Counted from the stretch's first letter, positions 35,735-44,028 are shown. The stretch is DNA of 64,000 nucleotides from Clostridiales bacterium (GCA_019416935.1 DXWI01000009.1:20468-84467); one strand, 5' to 3'. A program made the numbers and translations. The notes: generated by a model from the letters alone, not told the origin.

Positions 35735-36142
35735 TCAGGCCGGCGGCTTGATCTGCGCGCGCCGCCGCTCCCACAGAATGCCCGCGGCTGCGGACAGCGC
35801 GAGCAGCACGATCAGGATCAGCCAGCCGTAGTGCAGATACTGCGGCGCGATCGCGCTCCGAAAACCGCCGAAGCATTCCCCCGCCGCCAGCCCAACGATA
35901 TATCCGATCAGCGCAGCGGTGCTGAACCGGAACCGGCCGAGCGTCGCCATGAGCAGGATGATGAGCGCGGCCGGCCAAAACACATGTCTGGCAGCCCATT
36001 CGGGCGTGTAGAGCGCCGGCATGCAATAGCGCGTAACAAGGAAAAGCGCGGCGAGCAGCGGCAAAAACACGGCGACCGCCTTCCAGTGAATCGATTTTTT
36101 GCTCCTGCAAAGATTCCTTCCGTGAAGCCGTTCTCTGTTCAT
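35735..36142 (-). CDS. Small multi-spanning membrane protein
   Basis: 135 residues with a basic N-terminus (MNRERLHGRNLCRSKKS) and four hydrophobic segments (about 20-40, 53-68, 76-92 and 103-122), then a short basic tail. No family is recognised; the size and pattern suggest an integral inner-membrane protein. ATG 36142 is chosen because GGGAGGAG lies 9 nt upstream; the longer frame starting at 36214 has no ribosome site. It ends near the guaB terminator in a convergent arrangement. Confidence 0.7.
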   Translation of the reverse strand: MNRERLHGRNLCRSKKSIHWKAVAVFLPLLAALFLVTRYCMPALYTPEWAARHVFWPAALIILLMATLGRFRFSTAALIGYIVGLAAGECFGGFRSAIAPQYLHYGWLILIVLLALSAAAGILWERRRAQIKPPA

Positions 36143-36203
36143 ACAAAAACTCCTCCCGTGGACTGCAATGTGGGCAAGGGGCTTACGGCTTTGGCGGCCG
36201 GGC

Positions 36204-36288
36204 GATCGCGGCATGCGCGGTGCACATATGTTGCTTCGGTAGTCCTAAAATAACGAAACAATTGCGGTCATGATCGCGGCATGCGCGG
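36204..36288 (+). repeat. Pair of 17-bp direct repeats
   Basis: GATCGCGGCATGCGCGG at 36204-36220 and again at 36272-36288 (68-bp spacing), upstream of the small membrane gene and just before an integrase relic. Possibly a scar of a past insertion or excision. Confidence 0.6.
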
Positions 36289-36299
36289 CGCGCATGGAA

Positions 36300-36335
36300 G
36301 CGCTGTTCATACTGGTTGATGCTGTGTGTAGTGGT
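36300..36335 (-). pseudogene. Fragment of a tyrosine-recombinase gene
   Basis: 36 bases match 42751-42786, inside the integrase at 42346-42993, at 30 of 36 positions by eye. On the minus strand both encode a THSINQYE(E/Q)R peptide (here LTTTHSINQYEQR). No larger open frame survives. It reads as the trace of a second, older integrative element. Confidence 0.55.
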
Positions 36336-36451
36336 GAGCGCACATAGAAACGCCGGAACCGCATTGCGGATGATATAATATTTTACCATACTTTCGCAGG
36401 GCTTGGCAAGCGCAGCCGTATAGCGGGCCGTGCGGCGGGTATGCTAACCGT

Positions 36452-37195
36452 ATGCGTGAGTGGTGGACATTGTTGCGGGCGGATTGCGTCGGGCGGCTTC
36501 GCGGATATGCGGCGCCGCTGCTGGGAGACCTTGCGCAGGCTGTAGCCTGCGCGTTTTTGTTCATGGTCATTGCGCCGCTCGGCGATCAGGACGGCAGCCC
36601 GTACTGGGTGTTCCTGCTCGCAGGGCTCGCGCCGTGGTTCTATTATGAAAACGCGCTGCTGGGCTGCGCAAACGCCTGCTTTACCTATGCGCCGCTGGTA
36701 CGGCAAAACCTCTGCCACCCGGCGCTGCTGCCGCCGGTACGCACGATTGCAGCCTTTTTGCACGCCCTGCCCTGGTTCCTTGCGGCAGCGGCAGGCGCAT
36801 GTGCAGCGGGCGTTCTGTCCCCGCGCTGGTGGTATCTGCTGCCGTACTGTCTGCTCGCCGGCGCCATGCAGGGCGTGGCCGAGGGATATTTCGCGGCAAT
36901 GTTTGCGCCGTTCTTTGGAAAATTTGTTGCGCGCGGCATGCGACTCACGCTTTCGCTGTTCTTCTGGATCACGCCCGTTGCATGGCCGGCCGCAAGGTTG
37001 AGCGGCGCGAACGCCATGATGGCGCTGTCGCCCATCCATTACGTCGTCGATGCGGCACGCGCTGCGGTGCTTGCCGGCGCGCCGTTTCCGGCATGGAACC
37101 GCACGCTGTGGTTCTGGTGTCTGATGATCGGGCTGACCATCGCGGGCGCGGCCGGGTGCAGCCGGCTGTACGAACCATATCGGGAGGTGCTTTGA
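36452..37195 (+). CDS. ABC-2-type polysaccharide export permease
   Basis: 247-residue permease with six hydrophobic helices in the ABC-2 layout of TagG/KpsM/RfbA-type transporters. The conserved motif SPIHYVVDAARAAVLAG, followed by a final helix, is typical of polyol-phosphate/O-antigen exporters. The usual ATP-binding partner gene is not beside it. Instead its stop abuts (TGA-ATG) a GT2 glycosyltransferase, so it probably works in exporting a surface glycan with an ATPase encoded elsewhere. The ATG at 36452 has only a weak purine-rich site; a GTG or TTG nearby could also serve. Confidence 0.82.
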   Translation: MREWWTLLRADCVGRLRGYAAPLLGDLAQAVACAFLFMVIAPLGDQDGSPYWVFLLAGLAPWFYYENALLGCANACFTYAPLVRQNLCHPALLPPVRTIAAFLHALPWFLAAAAGACAAGVLSPRWWYLLPYCLLAGAMQGVAEGYFAAMFAPFFGKFVARGMRLTLSLFFWITPVAWPAARLSGANAMMALSPIHYVVDAARAAVLAGAPFPAWNRTLWFWCLMIGLTIAGAAGCSRLYEPYREVL

Positions 37196-38506
37196 ATGCA
37201 ACGAATCGATACCCTGGGCGGAGAATATCTGGCGCTGTTTTCAAACGGTGCGCTCACGGGCGAGGCCACAACGCTCATCCGCGAGGCGGCTGCAAAGGGC
37301 GCGGAACTGATCTACGGCGATGCGCTGCACATCAAAGAGGACGGCGGGGAGGAACCGGTGTTCCGCCCTGTCTATTCGCCGGATACCCTGCTCGCCTATC
37401 CCTATACTGGCAGCCTATTGGTTCTTTCAAAGCGGCTGTACTCCCGGCTGCAGCCGGACGGACGGGAGGATGCGGACGCCGTCTATGCGCTGCTGCTTCG
37501 CGCCGCCGCTATGCAGCAGGAGGCGCTCCATATTCCGCACGCGCTGTTTCGCGGTGCTCCCCCGCCGCCCTGCTGCAGCAAGCGCATCGTCACCGACGCC
37601 CTGAAGCGATGGAACCGGCTGGGCACGGTGCATGAAGGGCTGTTTATCGGCAGTTTTGACGTTCGCTACGGTCTGACCGGACGGCCGCTCATTTCGGTGA
37701 TCGTTGTGAACGAGGGCGATATCTCCGCGGTGCGGCGCACGCTCGAAGCCATTGAACGGGCGAACAGCTATCGGCCGTATGAACTGATCGTAGCGGACGG
37801 CACGATTGGCGATGCGCGCACAAGGGCTTATTACGATGCGCTTGAGCAGTGCGGGGCGGCCCGCGTTGTTCGCCTGCCGGGAACGGAAAACCTGCCGCGG
37901 CTGCTCAACGACGCCGCAAAGCGGGCAATGGGAGAATTGCTGCTGTTCCTCGACGCGGGTCTGATGCCAGAAAATCACGACGCAATGGAGCGGTTGGCCG
38001 AGCAGGTTGTCCAGCGTGGCACAGCGGCCGCCGGCGGCAAGATCGTCGACCGGAAAAACCATCTGCTGCAAGCCGGTCTGGTACTGGGCCTTGCTGACCA
38101 GCCCGTTTCGCTCTATGCGGGGCGGCAGGACCAAATCATAGATCCACGGCAGAACTATTATACCAACTGCACGAGAAACGTATCGGCAGTGCAAAGCGCC
38201 GTCATGGTACATGCGGAGCGGTTTCAATCGCTAGGCGGGTTTGATGAAACGTTTGAAGTGGCTGCCTTTGCGGCCGATCTCTGCCTGCGACTGTCCCGAA
38301 GCCATCAAAAAACGGTGTATACGCCGTATGCGCGGTTTCTGGACACCGGAACGGCGGCGCGCCGCCGCGCGCTCAACCGCAAGAATAAAGACCGCTGTCA
38401 GGACGCCTTTCGCCAGATGCGCGTACACGGCGATCCGATGCTTTCGCAAAACCCATTGTTTTTGTCAAGCATTGAAAAATCGAACCGTGACGATTTATTT
38501 TTATAA
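37196..38506 (+). CDS. GT2-family glycosyltransferase
   Basis: 436 residues. A less conserved N-terminal half (about 1-155) resembles the tail of a preceding GT2-like domain (GAELIYGDALHI). A complete GT-A domain (about 163-400) follows: RPLISVIVVNEGD, YELIVADGTIGD, nucleotide/metal region GELLLFLDAGLMPEN, then SAVQSAVMVHAERFQSLGGFDE and AAFAADLCLRLSRSH, the acceptor side. It probably adds a sugar to a surface polysaccharide. The ATG directly follows the permease stop and GGGAGGTG lies within that gene's end, so translation is coupled. Confidence 0.88.
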   Translation: MQRIDTLGGEYLALFSNGALTGEATTLIREAAAKGAELIYGDALHIKEDGGEEPVFRPVYSPDTLLAYPYTGSLLVLSKRLYSRLQPDGREDADAVYALLLRAAAMQQEALHIPHALFRGAPPPPCCSKRIVTDALKRWNRLGTVHEGLFIGSFDVRYGLTGRPLISVIVVNEGDISAVRRTLEAIERANSYRPYELIVADGTIGDARTRAYYDALEQCGAARVVRLPGTENLPRLLNDAAKRAMGELLLFLDAGLMPENHDAMERLAEQVVQRGTAAAGGKIVDRKNHLLQAGLVLGLADQPVSLYAGRQDQIIDPRQNYYTNCTRNVSAVQSAVMVHAERFQSLGGFDETFEVAAFAADLCLRLSRSHQKTVYTPYARFLDTGTAARRRALNRKNKDRCQDAFRQMRVHGDPMLSQNPLFLSSIEKSNRDDLFL

Positions 38507-38512
38507 TTATGC

Positions 38513-38541
38513 TTGACAAATTCTCCAACATCCTGTATTAT
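38513..38541 (+). promoter_or_regulatory. Promoter of tRNA-Glu
   Basis: Consensus TTGACA (38513-38518), 17-bp spacer, TATTAT (38536-38541), 15 bp before the tRNA. Confidence 0.88.
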
Positions 38542-38556
38542 GATTCCTGCAATCAT

Positions 38557-38632
38557 GCTCGGTTCGTCTAGTGGCCTAGGACACCGCCCTCTCACGGCGG
38601 TAACAGGGGTTCGACTCCCCTACCGGGTACCA
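38557..38632 (+). tRNA. tRNA-Glu (anticodon CTC), CCA encoded
   Basis: 76-nt cloverleaf: acceptor GCTCGGT with ACCGGGT (G-U ends allowed), anticodon stem CCGCC/GGCGG with loop CTCTCAC (CTC at 38591-38593), T-arm AGGGG-TTCGACT-CCCCT, CCA in the genome. Confidence 0.94.
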
Positions 38633-38641
38633 TTTTTATGT

Positions 38642-38673
38642 AAAAAGCTCCTAACGCAGGGGCTTTTTGTTTT
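38642..38673 (+). terminator. Terminator after tRNA-Glu
   Basis: Stem AAAAAGC-TCC / GGG-GCTTTTT with U-rich tail TTTTTGTTTTG, 9 bp past the tRNA. Confidence 0.85.
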
Positions 38674-38802
38674 GTCCGGCAGCTTGAGCGCCTGTTTTCG
38701 TTTGCCCGCGGGCACGGACGTCCATTGCATGATGTCCTGACCGTTTTTAGGCGGCAGGCCAATTGCGCTTCCGGCGTTTCACCCGAACTTCGCTTCCGCG
38801 CG

Positions 38803-39073
38803 ATACAAAGCGGCAGCACCGAGGTGCTGCCGCTTTCAGACCGTCAAAAAACTTTGTTTTTTGACGGAATTTCTGCTGCGGTAGGAATACGCTTGCAGGT
38901 TTGGCGCTGCAAACCTGCAAGTAAGGTGTCAAAAGCACCGCACTGGTCGCTGCTTTTGTCGAATTCTATGGTTTTTCCTGCGCAATTTCCGCGTGCAAAC
39001 CGGCGGAGCGGTTCGCAACGTCACTTTTTTGACAAGCTGGAAGCGGCAGCACCTCGGTGCTGCCGCTTTGTAT
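38803..39073. mobile_element. MITE-like element with 49-bp terminal inverted repeats
   Basis: Termini 38803-38851 and 39025-39073 are reverse complements over 49 bp with 4 mismatches by eye. Each contains its own 13-bp hairpin (AAAGCGGCAGCAC with tetraloop CGAG). Further stems lie inside: an 11-bp stem at 38841-38867 (loop CTTTG), an 11-bp stem at 38892-38921 (CTTGCAGGTTT) and an 8-bp stem at 38930-38958. No transposase frame exists; small frames encode only AAAPRCCRF-type repeats. No target-site duplication is clear. It lies between tRNA-Glu and the DUF4349 gene. Confidence 0.65.
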
Positions 39074-39142
39074 GACGTTTGATTGGAAAGCGATGCATCA
39101 GTGCAGCTCAATGGGCGGCGCCTCATTCATCGCAGCATGTGC

Positions 39143-40180
39143 TTACGGGGAGTCCTTGCCCTGCTCCTCGTTGCTTTCGTCCGGCTCCGGCAGCGGCGCG
39201 CGTTCGTCCGCCGCATTCTCGCGCTGTGTTTCGCGTTCCGCAGCCGTCTTCGCCAGCCGTTTTTTCTTCCGCTTGTGCAGGATGATGGGCAGGCCAATGC
39301 ACAGGAACAGGATGCCGCACGGAATGATGGCCACGGCCAGAACAATGCCGATCGCCGAAATGGCGTTGATCATAAAGCGCGCGCTGTTCTGGAATCCGCG
39401 CTGCATATCCTTCCACACGTCGCTCGCCTTCCAGATTGACAGCAGTTCCCCCTCTGCGGACTCCTGCGTTTTCGGCGTGCGGTCGATGCGGATATCGAGC
39501 GTCGTATAGGCCACGAGATGATCCCACAGGTTGATCTGCGCCTGATAGCTCTCGATGTCGCCGCGCACGCTCGTCAGGCTCTCCCGCACTTCAAGGATTT
39601 CCTCGACCGAAGTGCACTGCTCCAGGATAGCGAGAAGCTGTGCTTCCTCCGCTTTGGCATTTTTGAGCCGCGCCTCCACATCATAATAGTCGAGAGAAAT
39701 ATCGTCGCTCGAAAGCCGGTAGTCGTCAACGCGGCCGGTCCCCTCCGCCTGTGCAACGAGCGCATCCAGCTTGTCGAACGGAATCTTGATGGTCAGGTAC
39801 ACGTGGCTCGTGCCATCGTCATCGTTCGATGTACTGCTGTTGGCAACATATCCGCCGAGCGCCGCCGCCTTGTCGACGATCGCCCGCATGGCCGCGGCGG
39901 GATCGTCGGCCGTGATATCCATGGATGCGTTGTAAATGATCTTGCGCAGATCCCTGTCGTCCATTCCGCCGCTCTGTGTGCCCAGCCCTGTTCCGGCGTC
40001 GCTTTCCTCCACGGTTGGCTCTGTCATCGGCTTTTCCGCCGGCGCGCATTGGTCGGCCGCGTCATTGCTGTACAGCATTTCGGGCGAATCCCCCTTGCTG
40101 GAAGCCGAACAGCCGGTAAACAGCAGCAGCAGGCAAAGCAGCGAGGACAACACGGGTAATAATCGGGCGCTTCTCTTCAT
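39143..40180 (-). CDS. DUF4349-domain lipoprotein
   Basis: 345-residue lipoprotein with lipobox LFTGC (Cys about 24). An acidic Ser/Asp-rich stretch leads into a DUF4349 domain (about 80-265): KIIYNASMDITADDP, GGYVANSSTS, VYLTIKIPFDKLDALV, and the coiled-coil stretch RLKNAKAEEAQLLAILEQC...VRGDIESY. A membrane helix (about 280-310) and a charged acidic tail follow, so it is anchored at both ends. The function of DUF4349 is unknown. ATG 40180 has GGAGGAGG 8 nt upstream; the longer frame to 40297 lacks one. Bases 40181-40507 show no gene. Confidence 0.9.
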   Translation of the reverse strand: MKRSARLLPVLSSLLCLLLLFTGCSASSKGDSPEMLYSNDAADQCAPAEKPMTEPTVEESDAGTGLGTQSGGMDDRDLRKIIYNASMDITADDPAAAMRAIVDKAAALGGYVANSSTSNDDDGTSHVYLTIKIPFDKLDALVAQAEGTGRVDDYRLSSDDISLDYYDVEARLKNAKAEEAQLLAILEQCTSVEEILEVRESLTSVRGDIESYQAQINLWDHLVAYTTLDIRIDRTPKTQESAEGELLSIWKASDVWKDMQRGFQNSARFMINAISAIGIVLAVAIIPCGILFLCIGLPIILHKRKKKRLAKTAAERETQRENAADERAPLPEPDESNEEQGKDSP

Positions 40181-40507
40181 GCGACAAATCCTCCTCCAGA
40201 TTGGTTTCACAAAGAACACCACAAATCCCCTCGTTTCGTTGCAGCATTTTGGCAAACCACCGGCATGGCCGTGCCTCGCCGCAAGGAACGAGTGCATTCC
40301 TTATGACGGCTTGCGCGGCCATGCGTCGCGATACCGTGATGCGCGGTTCCCCCGTGCGAACAGCGGATCATGCCAATTTGTCCGTTTCACATCGCGTATT
40401 TGCCCGTCATAACGCCAAGCCAATCGACTGATCCACAAATAAGGAACAGCAAACGGTAAGAGTGCGCGGACGAAAATGCCGGCCCTTTTCCATCCTTTAT
40501 TGTCCGC

Positions 40508-41332
40508 TCATCCTTGCAGCACAAAACGCCCCGTATCCTTTCCATCAATAGCAAATTGAATCAGCGTGCCCTTATGCACCGCGGCAAAGTACCCGGTCTG
40601 CTCGTACTCAGCGGCGTATTGCTTCTCAATGATCGTCAATGTTTCCTGCAGTTGCAGCATTGCTGCAAGCGCGTGCTTACAGTTGTATCCGCAAAAGCAG
40701 GAGCAGACGAGCCGGCTGATTTCTCCGTCGGCGAATGCGAACTCCACCTCATAAACCCTACTGCCTTCCACAACTGCGTATCCACGAGTGCCGTCCACCG
40801 AGAGATAGCGAACGCGGTTCTCTGCATAATATGCATTCCCACGCTCAGCGACCGGCGCTGTGATCTGCATGCTTTTCAGATCATCCAGCCGAAACGCGGT
40901 ATCGTCATTGCCGCTGACGAATTCGTCCTCCGCTTTGGCGGGCGCCTTGAACCACAGAACCGCTCTGTTTGCCGGCAGTGCCGCCGCATCAAACGTCACG
41001 AAATGCGACCCCGCCATAAAGAACTGTCCATGAACATCCGTATCCACAACAGCGATCACGCGCTTATAGTCGGATACCCTGATCTTGAAATTGTAGTTCA
41101 CATCCACAATGCGGCCGAGCTGTCCTTCCAGCCTGCCATCGACATACACCATATCTCCGGCATGCAGATCAAATTGATCGTTGTAATATGCCAGCGTCAT
41201 ATTGCGGCCAGCAAAATACACCCTTGCCACACATTTTTTCGGCGCAGTCGTTTCCGGTTCCGCCGCATATTGGGTCTGTGCGAGATCTCTGTCCGACTGC
41301 TCTACAATAAAACCGATCCTGTTATGCACCAT
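40508..41332 (-). CDS. SWIM zinc-finger protein
   Basis: 274 residues. The C-terminal part (about 200-240) is a SWIM finger, CSCFCGYNCKHALAAML (CxCx...CxH), a zinc module used for DNA or protein binding. The N-terminal 190 residues are beta-rich with no recognised family (LHAGDMVYVDGRLEGQLGRIVDVNY resembles an SH3/OB-like barrel). SWIM proteins of bacteria often pair with SNF2 helicases, but none is visible here. The start ATG lies behind GGGAGGAA. It lies next to the broken cas3 gene and may be part of the same accessory zone. Confidence 0.8.
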   Translation of the reverse strand: MVHNRIGFIVEQSDRDLAQTQYAAEPETTAPKKCVARVYFAGRNMTLAYYNDQFDLHAGDMVYVDGRLEGQLGRIVDVNYNFKIRVSDYKRVIAVVDTDVHGQFFMAGSHFVTFDAAALPANRAVLWFKAPAKAEDEFVSGNDDTAFRLDDLKSMQITAPVAERGNAYYAENRVRYLSVDGTRGYAVVEGSRVYEVEFAFADGEISRLVCSCFCGYNCKHALAAMLQLQETLTIIEKQYAAEYEQTGYFAAVHKGTLIQFAIDGKDTGRFVLQG

Positions 41333-41580
41333 GTTTTGTTCCTCCCTGTACCTGCGGTGTTGTTTCCGGCCCCTCTGACGGCCGCTGGAGATTGATCCGG
41401 TTTCAGCGTTCCAAACCTGCGTTTTATGTGATTATATCATGCTTTTCCATCATTGGCCGCTTTTCAATGGGCTTTGTTCAACCGTTTTTTGACGGCGCGC
41501 ACCGGCATGGCTACAGAATACCGGAAACACGGCGGTTTCATAAAAAATGCATGCCCCGCCGCTGCAAATGCAGACGAATA

Positions 41581-41589
41581 TGTTATAAT
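41581..41589 (+). promoter_or_regulatory. Extended -10 promoter for the cas3 fragment
   Basis: TGT-TATAAT (TG at 41581, TATAAT 41584-41589), 69 bp before the likely TTG start, without a good -35. Still intact although the gene behind it is broken. Confidence 0.5.
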
Positions 41590-41657
41590 GATGTCATATT
41601 CTATTTCGTTTCTGTTTTTTCCTACCCACTTCTTTGAGCACGGTCAAAAGGAGATTT

Positions 41658-42359
41658 TTGATCTTGGAAACAGCGTTTCCGGCCCATATTCGCTCGTCGG
41701 ACGGACAGGCGGCCGTGGTGCAGACCTGCGAGCAGCACAGCAGAAATGCGGCTTCCTTTGCTGCGGCCTCTCTGCAGGATGAAAACCTGTTCCACTCCGC
41801 CCTCCTAGCGGGATTGGTTCACGACATGGGCAAGTACAAGCCGGCCTTTCGCAGCTACATCGAGCAGGCCGCCGCCGGAAATTCGCCTCGCAAGGGCTCC
41901 GTGATTCACACGTTCGCCGGCGTTCGCTATCTGCTTGAGCGTTTCCACACCCGCGAAAGTGCAATAGATTATGCAGATATTGCCGCGGAGATACTGGCCT
42001 ATGCAGCCGGCGCGCACCACGGCCTGTTCGACATCTTCGACGAATCGGGGGCATGCGGCTTTTTACACCGGTTGCAGACGGGTGACAGCGACGATCTCGA
42101 TGCGATGCGAAACTTCTGTGCACAGTGCGCCTCGGAATCCGAGTTGAACCGCTTGTTTCACCGGTCCGTGGCCGAAATCAAAGCAGCGTTGGAGATTTGT
42201 CACGGTCTGACAAAGAGCGAGGAGGAATTCCTTTTCTATGCTGGATTGCTGGTTCGGCCCCTCCATCCCCACCAGACAAAAAGCCCTAAATCTCTAAGGA
42301 TTTGGGGCTTTTTCGTTTTTCAGGTACACACTAAAGTACACACTTTTAATTTTCAGTAG
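41658..42359 (+). pseudogene. cas3: cas3 HD-nuclease gene, truncated by a mobile element
   Basis: Reads ETAFPAHIRSSDG, EQHSRNAASFAAA, LAGLVHDMGKYKPAF (HD motif), VIHTFAGVRYL and AYAAGAHHGL, the order of the Cas3 HD nuclease that degrades DNA in type I CRISPR systems. Homology stops near residue 200 (FLFYAGLLVR, about base 42257), just where the RecA-like helicase domains should follow. The remaining codons run through an unrelated terminator into mobile DNA. TTG 41658 (or 41664) is the likely start after AAAAGGAG. No helicase, Cascade genes or repeat array lie in the window. A stand-alone Cas3''-like HD protein is possible but less likely given the abrupt end. Confidence 0.75.
42278..42313. 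terminator. Terminator at the element boundary
   Basis: 14-bp stem (AAAAAGCCC-TAAAT with ATTT-GGGGCTTTTT), with A-run and T-run on either side, so bidirectional. It ends the minus-strand integrase and sits about 20 bp from the last cas3 homology. Two GTACACAC direct repeats lie at 42326-42345. Confidence 0.8.
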
Positions 42360-42993
42360 ACAGAATATCGCGAAAAGCAGCATCGATATAAGCGGCGGCG
42401 CGCTCCATATCACCGGCTTTTTGGTGGCCGTAAATGCCCTCGGTATCCATGTTTTTGCTGTGACCGACGACCATTTTTTTTAATAGCGTTGGCATTTCAT
42501 CCACAACGGAGACGAAAGTATGCCGCATTTCGTATGGCGTGTTGGCACCGGAAATGCCGTTAGCTGCACAATATCGCTTCCACGCACGACGGAAATTCTG
42601 CTGCGTGATATAATCTCCGTCCTTGTCGGGGAACACATACTTTGAAACCATCCCGAGACGCATGAGCATAGTACGCTGATCCGCAAGAATCTGCAACGCC
42701 GTTTCAGATAGCTGCTGTGTCCTGCGGGAATTGGCATTTTTGCCATTCGTGCGCTCTTCGTACTGGTTTATGCTGTGCGTGATGGTCATTCGGCCGTTTC
42801 GGATGTTTGTCCGTTCCAGCCCAACCAATTCGCCTGGGCGCAGACCGGTCACAACCATAAAGCGGTAGGCGTGGATGAACGGGTCCTCTATCGGTTTTCC
42901 GCGCCATTCGGATGTACTGGTGGAAAACAGAACCCGAAGGTCATCCTTTGTCGCAATGGTTTTTTCGCTCGGCTTTGCCCCACGCGGTAAATC
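42346..42993 (-). pseudogene. Tyrosine recombinase (phage-type integrase), N-terminus lost
   Basis: The catalytic domain is intact: Arg in TGLRPGELVGLE, YEMRHTFVS (HxxR region with Tyr in place of the first His), GHSKNMDT, and the nucleophile Tyr in GIYGHQ. The open frame extends upstream of ATG 42858 with real homology (DLPRGAKPSEKTIATKDDLRVLF) to about 42993. There it stops being protein-like and meets another ORF, so the core-binding N-terminal domain is deleted. It would catalyse site-specific integration or excision of the element that broke cas3. Probably non-functional. Confidence 0.8.
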
Positions 42994-43001
42994 TGAACGA
43001 C

Positions 43002-43157
43002 ATGTCCGATGTGAAAAAGATCGTGGTTGTGGAAGAACGGGTACATATCATCAACAAAGCAGGTGAAAACGGGAAATTGATAATCATGGTGAGATCAATG
43101 GAAGATTGTGCAGAAATGCGGCATGTGATAGACATAGGAATGGAAAAGGAAAGATGA
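43002..43157 (+). CDS. Small phage-type hypothetical protein
   Basis: 51 residues (MSDVKKIVVVEERVHIINKAG...), strongly charged, AT-rich codons. No ribosome site precedes the ATG, because the upstream sequence belongs to the truncated integrase; its expression signals were probably lost with the deletion. No family is recognised. A hairpin terminator follows 30 bp after the stop. Confidence 0.45.
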   Translation: MSDVKKIVVVEERVHIINKAGENGKLIIMVRSMEDCAEMRHVIDIGMEKER

Positions 43158-43186
43158 TCGTCTGGAAAAAGCAGATGGTTAAAGTG

Positions 43187-43214
43187 AAAGCGCCCGCTGG
43201 ACGGGCGCTTTTTC
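43187..43214. terminator. Terminator between small ORF and XRE repressor
   Basis: 10-bp stem AAAGCGCCCG / CGGGCGCTTT, 5-nt loop, with A and T flanks. It directly abuts the stop of the minus-strand repressor gene. Confidence 0.85.
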
Positions 43215-43707
43215 ATGCGTTTTTTTCGTCGGGAACGGGAGGGGTGAGCGATTCAGAAATCGCGCGTTGAAATTCGGGATCGGAACGCAGCTTTTCGATG
43301 GCCGCATCCCGGTAGGAATCGCCGGTGGGAGCAACTGCCTGGGCAAACGCGGGGGCGAGAAGCTGAACGATGATCCTGTGCAGGTTTTCGCGATCCTCCG
43401 GCGGAAGTTCCACATAACTGCGCATGATGGCGGCGCTGGTATCACTGAGCCGGTGCTGCCGGACAAACTGCGCGAACAGGTCATCATTTACAGATTTTTC
43501 GAACATCTCTCCTTCGCCGGTTTCGAGCCATACAGGATTCACACCATATTCCAAACAAATCAACTTTTGAATCTTCTCTGTAGCATCTCTTTTGCCTGTT
43601 TCGATATTTGTTAGATAACCTTGCGCAATCGATAGCCTATTACCAAATTCGATTTGTGTAAGGCCGAGACATTTGCGCACTTCGCGTATTCTTTCGTTCA
43701 TATTCAT
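43213..43707 (-). CDS. Phage-type XRE repressor
   Basis: 164 residues. The N-terminal Cro/C1 HTH (about 3-60) has GLTQIEFGNRLSIAQGYLTNIETGKR. A helical C-terminal part (ELPPEDRENLHRIIVQLL) has the look of prophage repressors without a peptidase domain. ATG 43707 has AGAGGTGAT 5 nt upstream. It is divergent from a small ORF under a consensus promoter that carries a dyad over its -35, as expected for a lysogeny-type switch. AT-richer than the chromosome around it. Confidence 0.87.
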   Translation of the reverse strand: MNMNERIREVRKCLGLTQIEFGNRLSIAQGYLTNIETGKRDATEKIQKLICLEYGVNPVWLETGEGEMFEKSVNDDLFAQFVRQHRLSDTSAAIMRSYVELPPEDRENLHRIIVQLLAPAFAQAVAPTGDSYRDAAIEKLRSDPEFQRAISESLTPPVPDEKNA

Positions 43708-43751
43708 GGAATCACCTCTTCTCATAGATTAACAAATAAATACAGCAAATG

Positions 43752-43802
43752 CAATATTAGAAGTGAAACAATATTGACAAAAATAAAACTATGGAGTACA
43801 AT
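43752..43802 (+). promoter_or_regulatory. Strong promoter with overlapping dyad operator
   Basis: TTGACA (43774-43779), 17-bp spacer, TACAAT (43797-43802). The inverted repeat CAATATT (43752-43758) / AATATTG (43770-43776) overlaps the -35, a likely site for the adjacent XRE repressor. A further TATTGCATAT half-site lies near 43820. Confidence 0.7.
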
Positions 43803-43851
43803 AAAACTGCAAACGGAGTATTGCATATTACAACCGACAGGAGGAGAGTGG

Positions 43852-44028
43852 ATGGAAGCCGTATACGGCGTTTGTTGGTTTGGGAGCATCATTGTCGCGT
43901 TTGCATCGATGGCTATGAAAATCATCGGATTGAACAGGGACAATGATCGGTTAATTAGTGCGGGCTGGATTGTTTGGGGATTTGCGATAGCGTTGGCGCT
44001 TTGCACGACGATCATACGAAACACATAA
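43852..44028 (+). CDS. Small two-helix membrane protein
   Basis: 58 residues (MEAVYGVCWFGSIIVAFASM...), two hydrophobic helices (about 5-22 and 36-54) joined by a charged turn (GLNRDNDR). AGGAGGAG lies 5 nt before the ATG, and the gene is the first behind the repressor-controlled promoter. No family is recognised; holin-like size and layout, but that is inference. Confidence 0.65.
   Translation: MEAVYGVCWFGSIIVAFASMAMKIIGLNRDNDRLISAGWIVWGFAIALALCTTIIRNT

Noticed and set aside
38725..39126. Small genes encoding AAAPRCCRF peptides
   Set aside because: They are translations of the palindromic ends of the MITE-like element in several frames, without ribosome sites.
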